Assembly (NCBI RefSeq): GCF_016937515.1
Contig: NZ_JAFHKM010000002.1
Span: forward strand, 5,017,001-5,081,000
Direction: 5' to 3'
Origin: Cohnella algarum
Lineage (GTDB): Bacteria > Bacillota > Bacilli > Paenibacillales > Paenibacillaceae
Length of the DNA: 64,000 nt
Positions 1-7,959 of this stretch are shown here, piece after piece. Position numbers and translations under genes: made by a program. Every line of letters starts with the position of its first letter. Position 1 is the first letter of the stretch. A model generated the notes under the pieces. The model saw only the letters and a program-made list of their open reading frames with translations, ran no database searches and was not told the origin of the DNA.

Positions 1-764
1 TTGGCCAGCGCATAGGCCGGAAAGGCGCTGTTTTCCGTCTGCTCGATGCCGAGGACAAGCACGCAAAGCAGCACGATGATTCCGAGAGCGAGCCCGCCGG
101 AAAGCGCTCCTCCCAAGTATGCTTTCTCCCCGCCCTTCTTCTCCCCGGTCAGCGGAAAAAACATCAGCAGCACGACCAGCTCCTGAAACATCGCGGAGCG
201 AAATCCGGCATTAACGACCGGTTTCCAGCCGTCCTCCATGACCGGCTTGATATAATTCCACTCGATTTGCGGAACGAGCGTCACGACGAGCACGAGAAAG
301 AAAAAGACGATGCACGGAAACATCAGCTCGCCGACCCGGGCCAAAATGAGCGTTCCCAGGCGGGCGCACATAACGGCCGCAATCAAAAACAGGAGCTGAA
401 TCGCCTCAATCGGCGTTTCCGGCATCATTTCGGTGGACAGAAAAAAGCCCAGATTGCCGAGCAGCGTGCCGGTAAGAATGAGAAAATAGAACAAATACAG
501 CAGCGTCAACGCTTTGCCCGGCCATTTGCCCAGCGCCGCTTCGTTGATTTCGAACATCGTTTTTCCCGGATATAGCCGGGCGAGCGCGATATACAGCGCA
601 ACCATGACGATATTGGTCGCCAGGCTGCATAAAGAAGCGATCCAGGCATCCTCCCTCGCTCCCTGGGCCAAACCGGCCGGCGTCACGAGAATGGATGTGC
701 CGATGGTCAAGCCGAACGTTAAAACAAAAAATTGTCTTGCCGTCATCTCCATATGTTTGTTCAT
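1..764 (-). CDS. GerAB-type spore germination permease (partial, 3' end beyond window)
   Basis: This is the N-terminal 254 residues of an endospore germination permease of the GerAB/GerKB family (APC-type amino-acid transporter fold), the inner-membrane subunit of a germinant receptor. The protein starts MNKHMEMTARQF at 764 and shows successive hydrophobic helices; the LTFGLTIGTSIL stretch in helix 1 and a FPLTGEKKGG loop are typical of the family. Translation runs off the left edge without a stop. It is the last visible gene of a gerAA-gerAC-small membrane protein-gerAB order on the minus strand and starts 18 nt after the small gene ends. Expression in the forespore is expected from the family, but I could not identify a sigma-G promoter. 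Confidence 0.9.
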   Translation of the reverse strand, partial: MNKHMEMTARQFFVLTFGLTIGTSILVTPAGLAQGAREDAWIASLCSLATNIVMVALYIALARLYPGKTMFEINEAALGKWPGKALTLLYLFYFLILTGTLLGNLGFFLSTEMMPETPIEAIQLLFLIAAVMCARLGTLILARVGELMFPCIVFFFLVLVVTLVPQIEWNYIKPVMEDGWKPVVNAGFRSAMFQELVVLLMFFPLTGEKKGGEKAYLGGALSGGLALGIIVLLCVLVLGIEQTENSAFPAYALA

Positions 765-782
765 CCCGTCAGCTCCCGTGCT

Positions 783-1004
783 TTATGAAATCAGGCCGTT
801 TACCGGCTGCATAACGGCGCGGACCCAATCCAGGGGCCTTAATCCCGGCCATTCGGCCCAGTCCGCGAACACCGACGCCAGCGCCAATCCCCATACGGCA
901 AAGAAAACCGCGCTATCCCGCTTCGACCGGGTTTTCCTTGACCGGGTCAACTCCAATGCGGGAGTCGCAAGCAAAAACAGAACCAGGATCAGGCTCCAGA
1001 TCAC
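783..1004 (-). CDS. small membrane protein in gerA-type operon
   Basis: A 73-residue protein with two hydrophobic segments (VIWSLILVLFLLATPALEL, then AVFFAVWGLALASVFADW) separated by a basic RSRKTRSKR loop. The likely start is GTG at 1004, which overlaps the TGA stop of the upstream gerAC gene (GTGA) and has GGGAG about 11 nt before it; a longer reading from 1130 would lie inside gerAC. The tight overlap implies translational coupling within the operon. Small membrane proteins lie between gerC and gerB genes in some gerA-type operons, which suggests an accessory role in the receptor; the molecular function is unknown. Confidence 0.7.
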   Translation of the reverse strand: MIWSLILVLFLLATPALELTRSRKTRSKRDSAVFFAVWGLALASVFADWAEWPGLRPLDWVRAVMQPVNGLIS

Positions 1005-2209
1005 CGTTTGTTCATCTCCCGTTTCAGCGGCTGGACGATCGAGCCGGTCCGCCGGACTTTCACGTCGGCGCTTACGCCGATCTTGACCGATTTGAAGCGC
1101 TCGTCCCAATCGTCGCGATACTGCTTCCACGCTTTCGGATTTTGACGGTGAAGCGCCTCCCCGAAGCCGAAAATATCGGAACCGTACCTTTTTTGCGCTT
1201 CTTCGATATAATGCTCGACATTGCCGGATAATTTAAGCTCAAGCCGCTTTTCGATTTCCTCGACGCTGGAAGGCTGATGAAGATCGATCGTGCATTGCAC
1301 GGCGTTGAGATCTCCTTCGACTTTTAGCTTAACGGTAAATTCGGGCTTTCCGTCCTTGCCGGTCGCGACATCGATCTTGCTTTTCGCGCGGCTCACGGCG
1401 TAACCGACGACGCCCCCTTCCGGACAAGCCACGAATCCCGCCGTGGACTCGACGTCATTCAACAGGTAATTGACCGCCTTGCTGGCAGGCTCGCCCAGCC
1501 AGCCGACAAGCCGGTCTCGCTTGAAGACGGCCAATCCGGCATGCTCGATCAACGTTTTCGGCGTTACTTCTTTTAAATCGTCCACGGACTCGCCGTCAGC
1601 CAGGCTTCCGCGCAACCGCACCCCGGACAAAACGGGGTTGGAGCCCCCCCTTTCGAGCTCCGTCACAAACTGCTGCAACGTCACCTTGCCGGTCGCGGCC
1701 CATTTTCGGTGAGAGATAAGAATGGACGTATACAAGGAACCTGCCGGAACGTGCTCGAAGGGCGTAACGACTTCCAGGATGTCCGATGCCTCGGCGTTTT
1801 TGGCGACCAGCATGAAAAAATCGGTGCGCAGCTGATGGCTCCGGGAGATGAAATCGAGCGCGTCGCTCACCCCGCGGCGGGCGAGCTTTTCCCCGAACAC
1901 CAAAACACGGATATGCGACAGGTACAGCATGCGCGGCGCCATGCTCAGCATCCGCTGAAGGGCATCCGGAATCGTCTTCCCTACCGATCTGTAGGTGACG
2001 ATGGGCGAGCTTCCCAACGGATTTCCCTTTTGGGTTCCGGTTTCGCTCGGATTCATGACCTGCGCGGACACGGCGTACCCTTCTTCGTGAAGGTCGATCC
2101 CGAGGGCCATGACGACGGCAAGCTCATTCAGTTCTTTGCGGCTCCAGCAGCCGGGAAGCGCCGCGAGGCTAACAATCAGGAACAGGGCAAGCGTTAGGCG
2201 AGCGTACAT
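1001..2209 (-). CDS. Ger(x)C family spore germination lipoprotein
   Basis: The outer-face lipoprotein subunit of a GerA-type germinant receptor, about 402 residues, the normal family length. A signal peptide ends in lipobox LPGC (Cys21 from the ATG at 2209), followed by the family motif WSRKELNELAVVMALGID. The C-terminal GerAC domain includes EEAQKRYGSDIFGFGEALHR. A TTG six bases upstream (2215) is an alternative start, and the weak AGGAT ribosome site does not decide between them. It lies 40 nt after gerAA and its stop overlaps the start of the next small gene. No frame damage is visible, unlike its homologue near 34472-34952. Confidence 0.93.
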   Translation of the reverse strand: MYARLTLALFLIVSLAALPGCWSRKELNELAVVMALGIDLHEEGYAVSAQVMNPSETGTQKGNPLGSSPIVTYRSVGKTIPDALQRMLSMAPRMLYLSHIRVLVFGEKLARRGVSDALDFISRSHQLRTDFFMLVAKNAEASDILEVVTPFEHVPAGSLYTSILISHRKWAATGKVTLQQFVTELERGGSNPVLSGVRLRGSLADGESVDDLKEVTPKTLIEHAGLAVFKRDRLVGWLGEPASKAVNYLLNDVESTAGFVACPEGGVVGYAVSRAKSKIDVATGKDGKPEFTVKLKVEGDLNAVQCTIDLHQPSSVEEIEKRLELKLSGNVEHYIEEAQKRYGSDIFGFGEALHRQNPKAWKQYRDDWDERFKSVKIGVSADVKVRRTGSIVQPLKREMNKR

Positions 2210-2249
2210 CGGCAACAGATCCTATCCGTTCGGGCGCCGAAGAACGAGA

Positions 2250-3714
2250 TCACCCGAGTATTTTTTTTCGCGCCGCCCCGCGGCGCGACAGTCTGAGAAG
2301 GGCGTCTTTTTGGCTCTTTCGCCGGTAAGGGGCGAACGAGGTCATGTAAGGAATGCCCATCGATTGAAGGCTGCACAGGTGCAGGCCGAGCATGATCAGC
2401 GCGATAATGATCCCGTACAAGCCGAAGGAGGCGGCGATCCCCATCAATACGAAGCGCAGCATGCGCGCGGAAATCCCGACGTTGAAGGCAGGCAGCGCGA
2501 AATTGGCGATCGCCGTAATGGACACGACGATGACCATGGCGGCCGACACGAGCCCCGCCTCGACGGCAGCTTGGCCGATGACGAGCGTTCCGACGATCGA
2601 AACGGACTGGCCGATCGATTTCGGCAGCCGGATTCCGGCTTCCCGCAAGATTTCGAACGTGACTTCCATAAGGAGCGCCTCGATAAAAGCCGGAAACGGA
2701 ACGCCTTCCCGCTGGCCGATCAGGCTTACGAGCAGGTCGGTCGGAATCATTTCCTGATGGAACGTGGAAATCGCTATATAGAACGAAGGAGTCAGCAGCG
2801 CGATAATGAAGCAAAAATAACGCAGCAGGCGAACCAGGCTGGCGAAGTCGCCGCGCTGGTAATAATCTTCGCTGGATTGAAAAAACTGCACGAACAACGC
2901 CGGAACGACAAGCACGAACGGAGTGCCCTCGACCAGAATGGCGATCCGTCCTTCCAGCAGGGCCGAAGCGATGACATCCGGACGCTCCGAGTTGAATACG
3001 GTCGGGAACGGACTGTAGCGGCGGTCCTGAATCATTTCCTCGATATAATTGCTCTCCAGCACGTTTTCCAGATCGATTCGGTCGAGCCGCCTTCTCAGCT
3101 CGTTCAGCACTTCCGGGTCGGCTTTTCCTTCGACGTACATGACCGCTACTTCGGTCCGGGTTTGCGTGCCCAGCTTTCTTTGCTCGATCCGCAAACTCGG
3201 ATTCTGAATTCTGCGCCGGATCAAAGCCGTATTTTCCCGAAGCGATTCGGTAAACCCTTCCCTCGGTCCTCTTACGACGGACTGCGAGCTTGCCTCCTCG
3301 ACGCCCCGCTGCTTCAGGTTTTCCGTGCCGACGAACAGCGCGGTTGCCGACCCGTCGACGAAAACGACCGTATTTCCGGCAAGCATTTGAGTTTCGACTT
3401 CGGAGAAGGCGTTCGTTTCGCCAACTTTTCCGAGCGTAATGGTGCGCGCCTTGAGCAGCCTAAGCAGCTTCTCCGGCGGCTCGTCCCCGAGTTCCGCGAA
3501 CAGGGCCATGTCCCGATGGAAGGCTTCGATCAGAAAACGCGGGTCTCCCAGTCCTTCCACGTACGCGATGGTGGCGGGAAAGCGGCCGAGCGCGATTTCC
3601 CGATAAACGATGTCCGGGCTTTGTCCGAAACGACGGCGCATCCGATCCAGAAAAACAGGCAGCGCATCCGGCAAGTCTCCCCGAGGGGGAGCGGGATCTT
3701 TTTTTTTTGCTCAT
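2250..3714 (-). CDS. GerA family spore germination protein (gerAA), start displaced by an A10 run
   Basis: The GerAA subunit of the receptor: a hydrophilic N-terminal domain (RGPREGFTESLRENTALIRR and TEVAVMYVEGKAD are family hallmarks), then a C-terminal membrane domain from PSFYIAISTFHQEM to LGLHLCSLQSMGIPYM. The uninterrupted frame begins only at a TTG (3674), but an ATG at 3714 sits 8 nt after a near-perfect GGGAGGAGGGG ribosome site and reads MSKKK before ten As (3699-3708) throw it into the wrong frame. Removing one A gives a natural N-terminus, MSKKKDPAPPRGDLPDAL, and a 487-residue protein of usual length. Either the run is miscounted or the gene depends on slippage. It is the first gene of the operon. 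Confidence 0.9.
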
Positions 3715-3905
3715 CTTGAATCCCCTCCTCCCTTTTCAGTATCGCCAGTTAAATAAATCCATATGCCGTTAAAAAACAGCCGTACTTTCAAGGCATAGCG
3801 ACTGCATATTCGGAAAGTAATCCAGGATGACCCTAAAGAAAAACGCCCGATGGCGTCCACGGTAAGACGGCTCTCCCGAGTTTTCTCGATTGCATCCCGC
3901 TGTTT

Positions 3906-4101
3906 GCGTATGGCCCGTCGAAATGAGTCACCGCGACTCAACTGGATCGTTAGCGTGCGTGCGGAGGCGGCAAGATGAGTCATTTTTACTCAATTGCGTA
4001 TGGATGTATGCGTATGGCGTGTCGAAATGAGTCACCACGGTTCAACTGGGTCGGCAGCTTGCGTGCGGAGGGGATGAGATGTGTCATTTTTACACAGCTG
4101 C
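3906..4101. repeat. 92-bp imperfect direct repeat with covarying hairpins
   Basis: Two 92-bp copies (3906-3997 and 4010-4101), 12 bp apart, each begin GCGTATGGC and share AAATGAGTCACC and TGCGTGCGGAGG. Each contains two small inverted repeats. The second stem is GAGT/ACTC in copy 1 and GTGT/ACAC in copy 2, so both arms changed together around an unchanged CATTTTT loop. The first stem (TGAGTC/GACTCA) becomes TGAGTC/GGTTCA, which still pairs as RNA through G-U pairs. Paired change suggests the hairpins are functional. No protein frame across the repeat looks genuine. Confidence 0.75.
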
Positions 4102-4174
4102 ATCCGGCTGAGCGGGGGATATGCTGGATTGCGCGCAGGATTCAGCGGGATGACGCAGGGGTCGGCAATCTTGA

Positions 4175-4353
4175 TTGGATTTTATCCAACCAAAACCAGC
4201 TTTTACATGAAACTTTTTGGCTTCGTTGGATTTTGTCCAATCTGAGGAGACCTTTTCGGCGTTTTCGACCAAATTCCAAGTTCCTGGTTGGATAAAATCC
4301 ACTCTAGGCAACGATTTCCCCGTTTTCCGCTTCCTTGATTGGACAAAATCCAA
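4175..4353. repeat. four copies of a 15-bp palindrome (TTGGATTTTATCCAA type)
   Basis: Copies are TTGGATTTTATCCAA (4175-4189), TTGGATTTTGTCCAA (4226-4240), TTGGATAAAATCCA (4288-4301) and TTGGACAAAATCCAA (4339-4353). The third is the reverse complement of the first (lacking the last base) and the fourth is the exact reverse complement of the second, so the block is arranged as two forward then two inverted copies at about 50-bp spacing. The region has no credible gene. It could be a regulator-binding array or a dispersed repeat family; neither is established. Confidence 0.75.
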
Positions 4354-4455
4354 CATAAGCCTCCCTAACGCTTGAGCGGTCCCCTTCCACCGCACCCTGA
4401 GCTTCCGCCAAACTTCTTTAGTAAGGTAAAGAACTTAAACATCCCGGGATAGGCC

Positions 4456-4490
4456 AAAAAAACCTTGCGCCGCAAAACGACGACAAGGTT
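4456..4490 (-). terminator. rho-independent terminator (minus strand)
   Basis: AACCTTG (4461-4467) pairs with CAAGGTT (4484-4490); on the minus strand the stem is followed by a T run (4456-4462). It would stop leftward transcripts from the decayed island. The first arm and loop (ACCTTGCGCCGCAA) match the terminator at 30050-30074. Confidence 0.65.
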
Positions 4491-4569
4491 AGGAGTGAGA
4501 CTAGCGAGACTAGCGAAAATATCGTTCGGAACGGTCCGGTGTCCGATGATTACCCTTTCACGCTGCCCA

Positions 4570-5065
4570 TCACGACAGCCCGACCGCCCTCGCCGCGCTC
4601 ATGAAAATCGTCGCCGGCCTCGCCGTTCCGATCGTCGTCTCGTTGATGTTAAACGAGGTACGCAAGGAGTTCGTCAAGAGGGGCATCCATACGCTCGGCT
4701 TCCAGCCGGTCTACTTCCTCGGCGATAACGGCGTGTTACCGTTCGTGCTCGTCGTGTCCGACGTCTGGAAGGAATTCGGCTTCAGCACGATCGTGTTTCT
4801 GGCGGAGCTGACGGCGATCAACCCGGCGCTGTACGAAGCCGCCATTGTCGACGGCGCGAGCCGGTGGAAGCAGACGCTGCACATTACGCTGCCGGGCATG
4901 ATGCCGATCATCGTCCTGATGGCAACGCTAAGCCTGGGCAACGTGCTCAACGCGGGATTCGACCAGGTGTTCAACCTGTACAGTCCACAAATTTACGAGA
5001 GCGGCGACATTATCGATACGCTCGTCTACCGGATCGGGCTCGTGGATGCGCATACGGCATACAAA
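4570..5065 (+). pseudogene. remnant of LplB/YtcP-like sugar ABC transporter permease
   Basis: The frame from the ATG at 4601 carries recognisable pieces of an inner-membrane permease of the polysaccharide/lipo-oligosaccharide ABC uptake family. VAGLAVPIVVSLMLNEVRK is followed directly by QPVYFLGDNG, whereas family members have about 45-60 residues between these points. It continues through the permease EAA-type loop (YEAAIVDGASRWKQTLHITL) to GDIIDTLVYRIGLVDA, then breaks near 5065. The last 40 or so expected residues are missing, and the reading frame beyond is antisense to other fragments. Loss of the start, an internal deletion and a truncated end make this a pseudogene. It points toward oppositely oriented pieces of the same type of operon, so the island has been rearranged. 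Confidence 0.75.
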
Positions 5066-5158
5066 CCGGAAGTTGTCGAGCCCGATCCACTCGGAGCCGA
5101 AAATTCCTTTCGCCGGAATGAAGTGGAAGGCGATTGCGATGCCGAACATCAGCGTCAT
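5060..5158 (-). pseudogene. fragment of the N-terminus of an LplB-like permease
   Basis: From the ATG at 5158 the minus strand reads MTLMFGIAIAFHFIPAKG and then IFGSEWIGLDNFRFV, which matches the short conserved N-terminal region just after helix 1 of LplB-type permeases (typically KGIFGSEWIGLKNF). Only about 30 residues are recognisable before the sequence meets the oppositely oriented permease fragment near 5060. It overlaps the end of the solute-binding-protein remnant by a few bases, the order (binding protein, then permease) seen in intact operons. Confidence 0.6.
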
Positions 5159-5460
5159 TTCGACTTGGCCCATTCGTTCACTTCGGCCGTCATCCGGTCG
5201 CCGCCGAGCTTCTTCCAGTCGGCGACGAATTTGTCGAACAGATCGATCGGCTAGCCCATGATGTTGCGCGTGAACGATTCTTCCTCGATTTTGTCGAGCG
5301 TCGCTTTTTTGGACGCCATCGTCGGCGTCGGCGCGCCGTAAAAACCGTTGCGGACGATCAGGTCTACTTCGACGTAATGATTGGTGACGGAGAACGAGCC
5401 TTCGACTCCGAATACCCGGTCGTACGCCCAATCAAGCGTTTCCGTGCCGCCTTCAGATAG
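5155..5460 (-). pseudogene. C-terminal remnant of an extracellular sugar-binding lipoprotein
   Basis: The minus strand encodes about 100 residues: a middle part (ETLDWAYDRVFGVEGSFSV), then FYGAPTPTMASKKATLDKI and a typical end, FDKFVADWKKLGGDRMT followed by EVNEWAKSK. This is the C-terminus of LipO/YtcQ-type solute-binding proteins that feed LplB-like permeases. An in-frame TAG (5251-5253) interrupts it where a residue is normally found in the IMGxPIDLF stretch. The N-terminal three quarters is missing; upstream lies a kinase fragment in another frame. The stop is a substitution, so it is not one of the homopolymer artefacts. Confidence 0.75.
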
Positions 5461-5630
5461 TTTCGGATCCGGTTGTAATAGTCCGTCTCGGACTTCGAAA
5501 TTTCCGTTTTGAGCGTTTCGGAACCGGACTCGTTCATCAGCAGGCTCAGCACGTAGAGCGGAGTCAGAACCAGCAGGAAGGTCAGGGCCAATTTTTTGAA
5601 AATCGTCAGCTCGTACAGAAACCGAAGCAC
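5451..5630 (-). pseudogene. N-terminal remnant of a YesM-like sensor histidine kinase
   Basis: The reading frame from 5630 starts MLRFLYELTIFKKLALTF and contains one transmembrane helix (LALTFLLVLTPLYVLSLLM) followed by the start of an extracellular sensor (SETLKTEISKSETDYYNRI). That is the normal opening of HPK7/YesM-type kinases that regulate sugar ABC operons in Paenibacillaceae. After about 60 residues the sequence switches abruptly to the solute-binding-protein fragment. The sensor, HAMP and kinase domains are absent. With the neighbouring pieces it records a former two-component-controlled uptake operon. Confidence 0.7.
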
Positions 5631-5634
5631 GGAC

Positions 5635-7782
5635 TTACCCCCTTAACAGCCGCATCCGGGATTCGCAGCCGTCAGGGGCCGAGAGCTCCACCTCGACTCC
5701 TTCCGGCGCGCGCACGTCAAGCTCGAACACGCGTCCTCCCCCTTCGTCCCTCATGCGCCAGGACACGTCGATGCGCCCGCCGGCCGGCAGCGGCACCGCC
5801 CCGCGCGCCCATTTCAAGTCGCCCGGCTGGGGCGAGACGCGAACGCGGCTCCAGCCGTCGGCTTCCTTGCGGACCCCGAGCACGCAAGCGCCCAGGAAGT
5901 AACCCGGCGCCGCCGACCAGGCATGGCAATGACTGCGGGTCAGCATGTTCGGGTTCGGGCGGTTTTCGGGGAAGTCCGGATACATCTCCCAGCACGTCGT
6001 CGCCTCGTATTCGATCATTTGGCCGAACTGCTTGCGCATGTCGTCGAGCATAATGTCGTAGCGGCCGAGAGCGGCCAGCGCCTCGTAGTAGAAGAAGGCC
6101 ATGAACGGGCTGCCGATTTGCACGAACTGTTCCGGAGGCTGCGCCAAATATCCGGCCAGCCGTTCTTTGCGGTCGCCTTCGGCGACGCCGTTCAAATAAA
6201 CGATGACCTGCGTCTGAAGGCTGAAAATCCCGGAGCGCCGCCCGTCCGCATGGATGCAATCGATATACGCCTGCTGCTCTTCGCTCCACAAATGCTCGTT
6301 GATCGCCTTAGCCAGCGCCTTGGACGCTTCCGCGAAGTCCTTCCCCCGTCGGATATACCCGGACCACTCCTTGCCGAAATCGAGAACGAACTCGGTATCT
6401 CCGTCCGGGTATATGGGCACGATCGCAGGCACTCGCCCGGCCATGCAGGCGGCCTGCAGCTCCATCGCAACGGGATGGCTTGTCTCGCTTCGCTTCCAGA
6501 TGCTTTTCCCGAACACCGAATCGCTGGCGACGAGTTCGGGAGGGAACGGGCGGACCCATTCCGCAAAGCCTTGCAAATCGGCGGCCGAAGCGGCTTCGCG
6601 AAACCGTTCGTACGTTTCGAAACGCTCGAACGCCCCGGCGTCGAGCTCCTTCTCCCCGCCGAAGCCCGCGTAATCGTCCAGCGGCGAAGGCTGCTCCAGG
6701 TGGTCGATCGTCGTTTTCGCCGCGAACGGGCCGATCAGCGCGAAGGGCGACTCCGTCCCTTCGTCCGCAAGCGGCGACACCAGCTCGAACGGAGCCTCGC
6801 AATCGATGCCGAAATGCAGCCCCGTCCCGTGGTCCGTCCCCGCGGTCTCGATCCACACGAAGTTATCCCCTTCGCGCAGGCGGACGCGCGCATAGCGCTC
6901 GGGGCGCTGCCCCTCCATCTCGCTTGCCTTGAAGCGCCGTCCGTTCACGCCGATGCCCTTGAACGCGTTGAACCCGCTCAAGAAGCCGAACGTCGCATCC
7001 GCCGCTTCGCTCGCGCGGACGACGAAGGCGACGTAGCCGACGAACGAGACGTGGTTCGCGTGCAGGACGCTGTCCGGAAGCATGGCGTTCCGGATGTCCA
7101 GGCAGGTGGTCCAGGCGACCGGCTGCACGCGCTTGAGCGATTCGACCCGAATCGGCCATAGCGGCTCCTCGGTCAGCGGGGGAATATCGCTGGGCACGAG
7201 TTTCGGCCACGGCTCGCAGCCGGGCTTGCCGATCGCTCTCGCGCGTTCCCACCGCGCGGAATCCTTCTCTCCGACCGTCCAATCGCCGTCCCACAGGCGC
7301 GCGTCGACGCTCTCGGAAAAGCCGAGCTGGCACGACATGCGCGGCGTTCGCCGGTCGTAGCCGGCATGCGCCGCCGTCTCCCAGGAAGCGTCCGTGCCGA
7401 TGACGGCGCGGCGGCCGTCTGCGAACGAAACGTCAAGCTGCGCAAGCAGCCCTCCTTTTCCCAAAATATATTGAAACGTCGACAAGCCGTAGCTCATGAC
7501 GAGAACGGCGATCGTATTTGTTCCCTTCCGAAGCAGGTGCCCGACCGGATGGGTATTGTAGCTCTGTTCCGCCGGCCACGAACGGACCGGCCCTCTTCCG
7601 CACTGCGTCCCGTTGACGAACAGCACGTAACGCGCGTCCGCCGTGATGGCGATTTCGGCGGCGCTCGCCGCGGCATCGGGCAGCTCGAACGAGCGCCTGA
7701 AGCAGCGCCATTCGTTGCGCGGGCATTCCTCTTCCCCGCCCCAAATCCATTCCGCCTGCCACTTTCGTTCTTCCCGTTTCAT
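5635..7782 (-). CDS. GH78 alpha-L-rhamnosidase-like protein lacking its catalytic core
   Basis: A 715-residue frame from the ATG at 7782 (GAGGGAG ribosome site). The first 470 residues are the beta-sandwich part of a bacterial rhamnosidase (WQAEWIWGGEEECPRNEWRC, NGTQCGRGPVRSWPAEQSYN, FVLDFGKEWSGYIR). The last 230 resemble the end of the (alpha/alpha)6 barrel and the C-terminal sheet (AINEHLWSEEQQAYIDC, RSHCHAWSAAPGYFLGACVL). Around residue 477 (near 6350) SGYIR joins RGKDFAEASKALAKA directly; intact relatives have roughly 300 residues there, including the catalytic acid region. The junction is in frame, so a protein could be made but should not hydrolyse rhamnosides. It lies beside the decayed sugar-transport island and divergent from an AraC regulator. 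Confidence 0.8.
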   Translation of the reverse strand: MKREERKWQAEWIWGGEEECPRNEWRCFRRSFELPDAAASAAEIAITADARYVLFVNGTQCGRGPVRSWPAEQSYNTHPVGHLLRKGTNTIAVLVMSYGLSTFQYILGKGGLLAQLDVSFADGRRAVIGTDASWETAAHAGYDRRTPRMSCQLGFSESVDARLWDGDWTVGEKDSARWERARAIGKPGCEPWPKLVPSDIPPLTEEPLWPIRVESLKRVQPVAWTTCLDIRNAMLPDSVLHANHVSFVGYVAFVVRASEAADATFGFLSGFNAFKGIGVNGRRFKASEMEGQRPERYARVRLREGDNFVWIETAGTDHGTGLHFGIDCEAPFELVSPLADEGTESPFALIGPFAAKTTIDHLEQPSPLDDYAGFGGEKELDAGAFERFETYERFREAASAADLQGFAEWVRPFPPELVASDSVFGKSIWKRSETSHPVAMELQAACMAGRVPAIVPIYPDGDTEFVLDFGKEWSGYIRRGKDFAEASKALAKAINEHLWSEEQQAYIDCIHADGRRSGIFSLQTQVIVYLNGVAEGDRKERLAGYLAQPPEQFVQIGSPFMAFFYYEALAALGRYDIMLDDMRKQFGQMIEYEATTCWEMYPDFPENRPNPNMLTRSHCHAWSAAPGYFLGACVLGVRKEADGWSRVRVSPQPGDLKWARGAVPLPAGGRIDVSWRMRDEGGGRVFELDVRAPEGVEVELSAPDGCESRMRLLRG

Positions 7783-7959
7783 CTCGTCCGTTTCTCCCTC
7801 CTCGAAACTGTAGAATCCATCCCCTATTCTACTCCGGGAATTCGGCAGCTTTTCAGGTCGCTTCGGACATATAATAGGGTTCAATCGGACAAAAATATTG
7901 CCGGAAGAGCGAATTTCGTCTACCATTTTGGAAAAAGAGCACAGGAGGCCGCCCCTGCC

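Noticed and set aside
3711..3983. 90-residue minus-strand frame upstream of gerAA
   Set aside because: No family features, overlaps the gerAA ribosome site and the start of the direct repeat.
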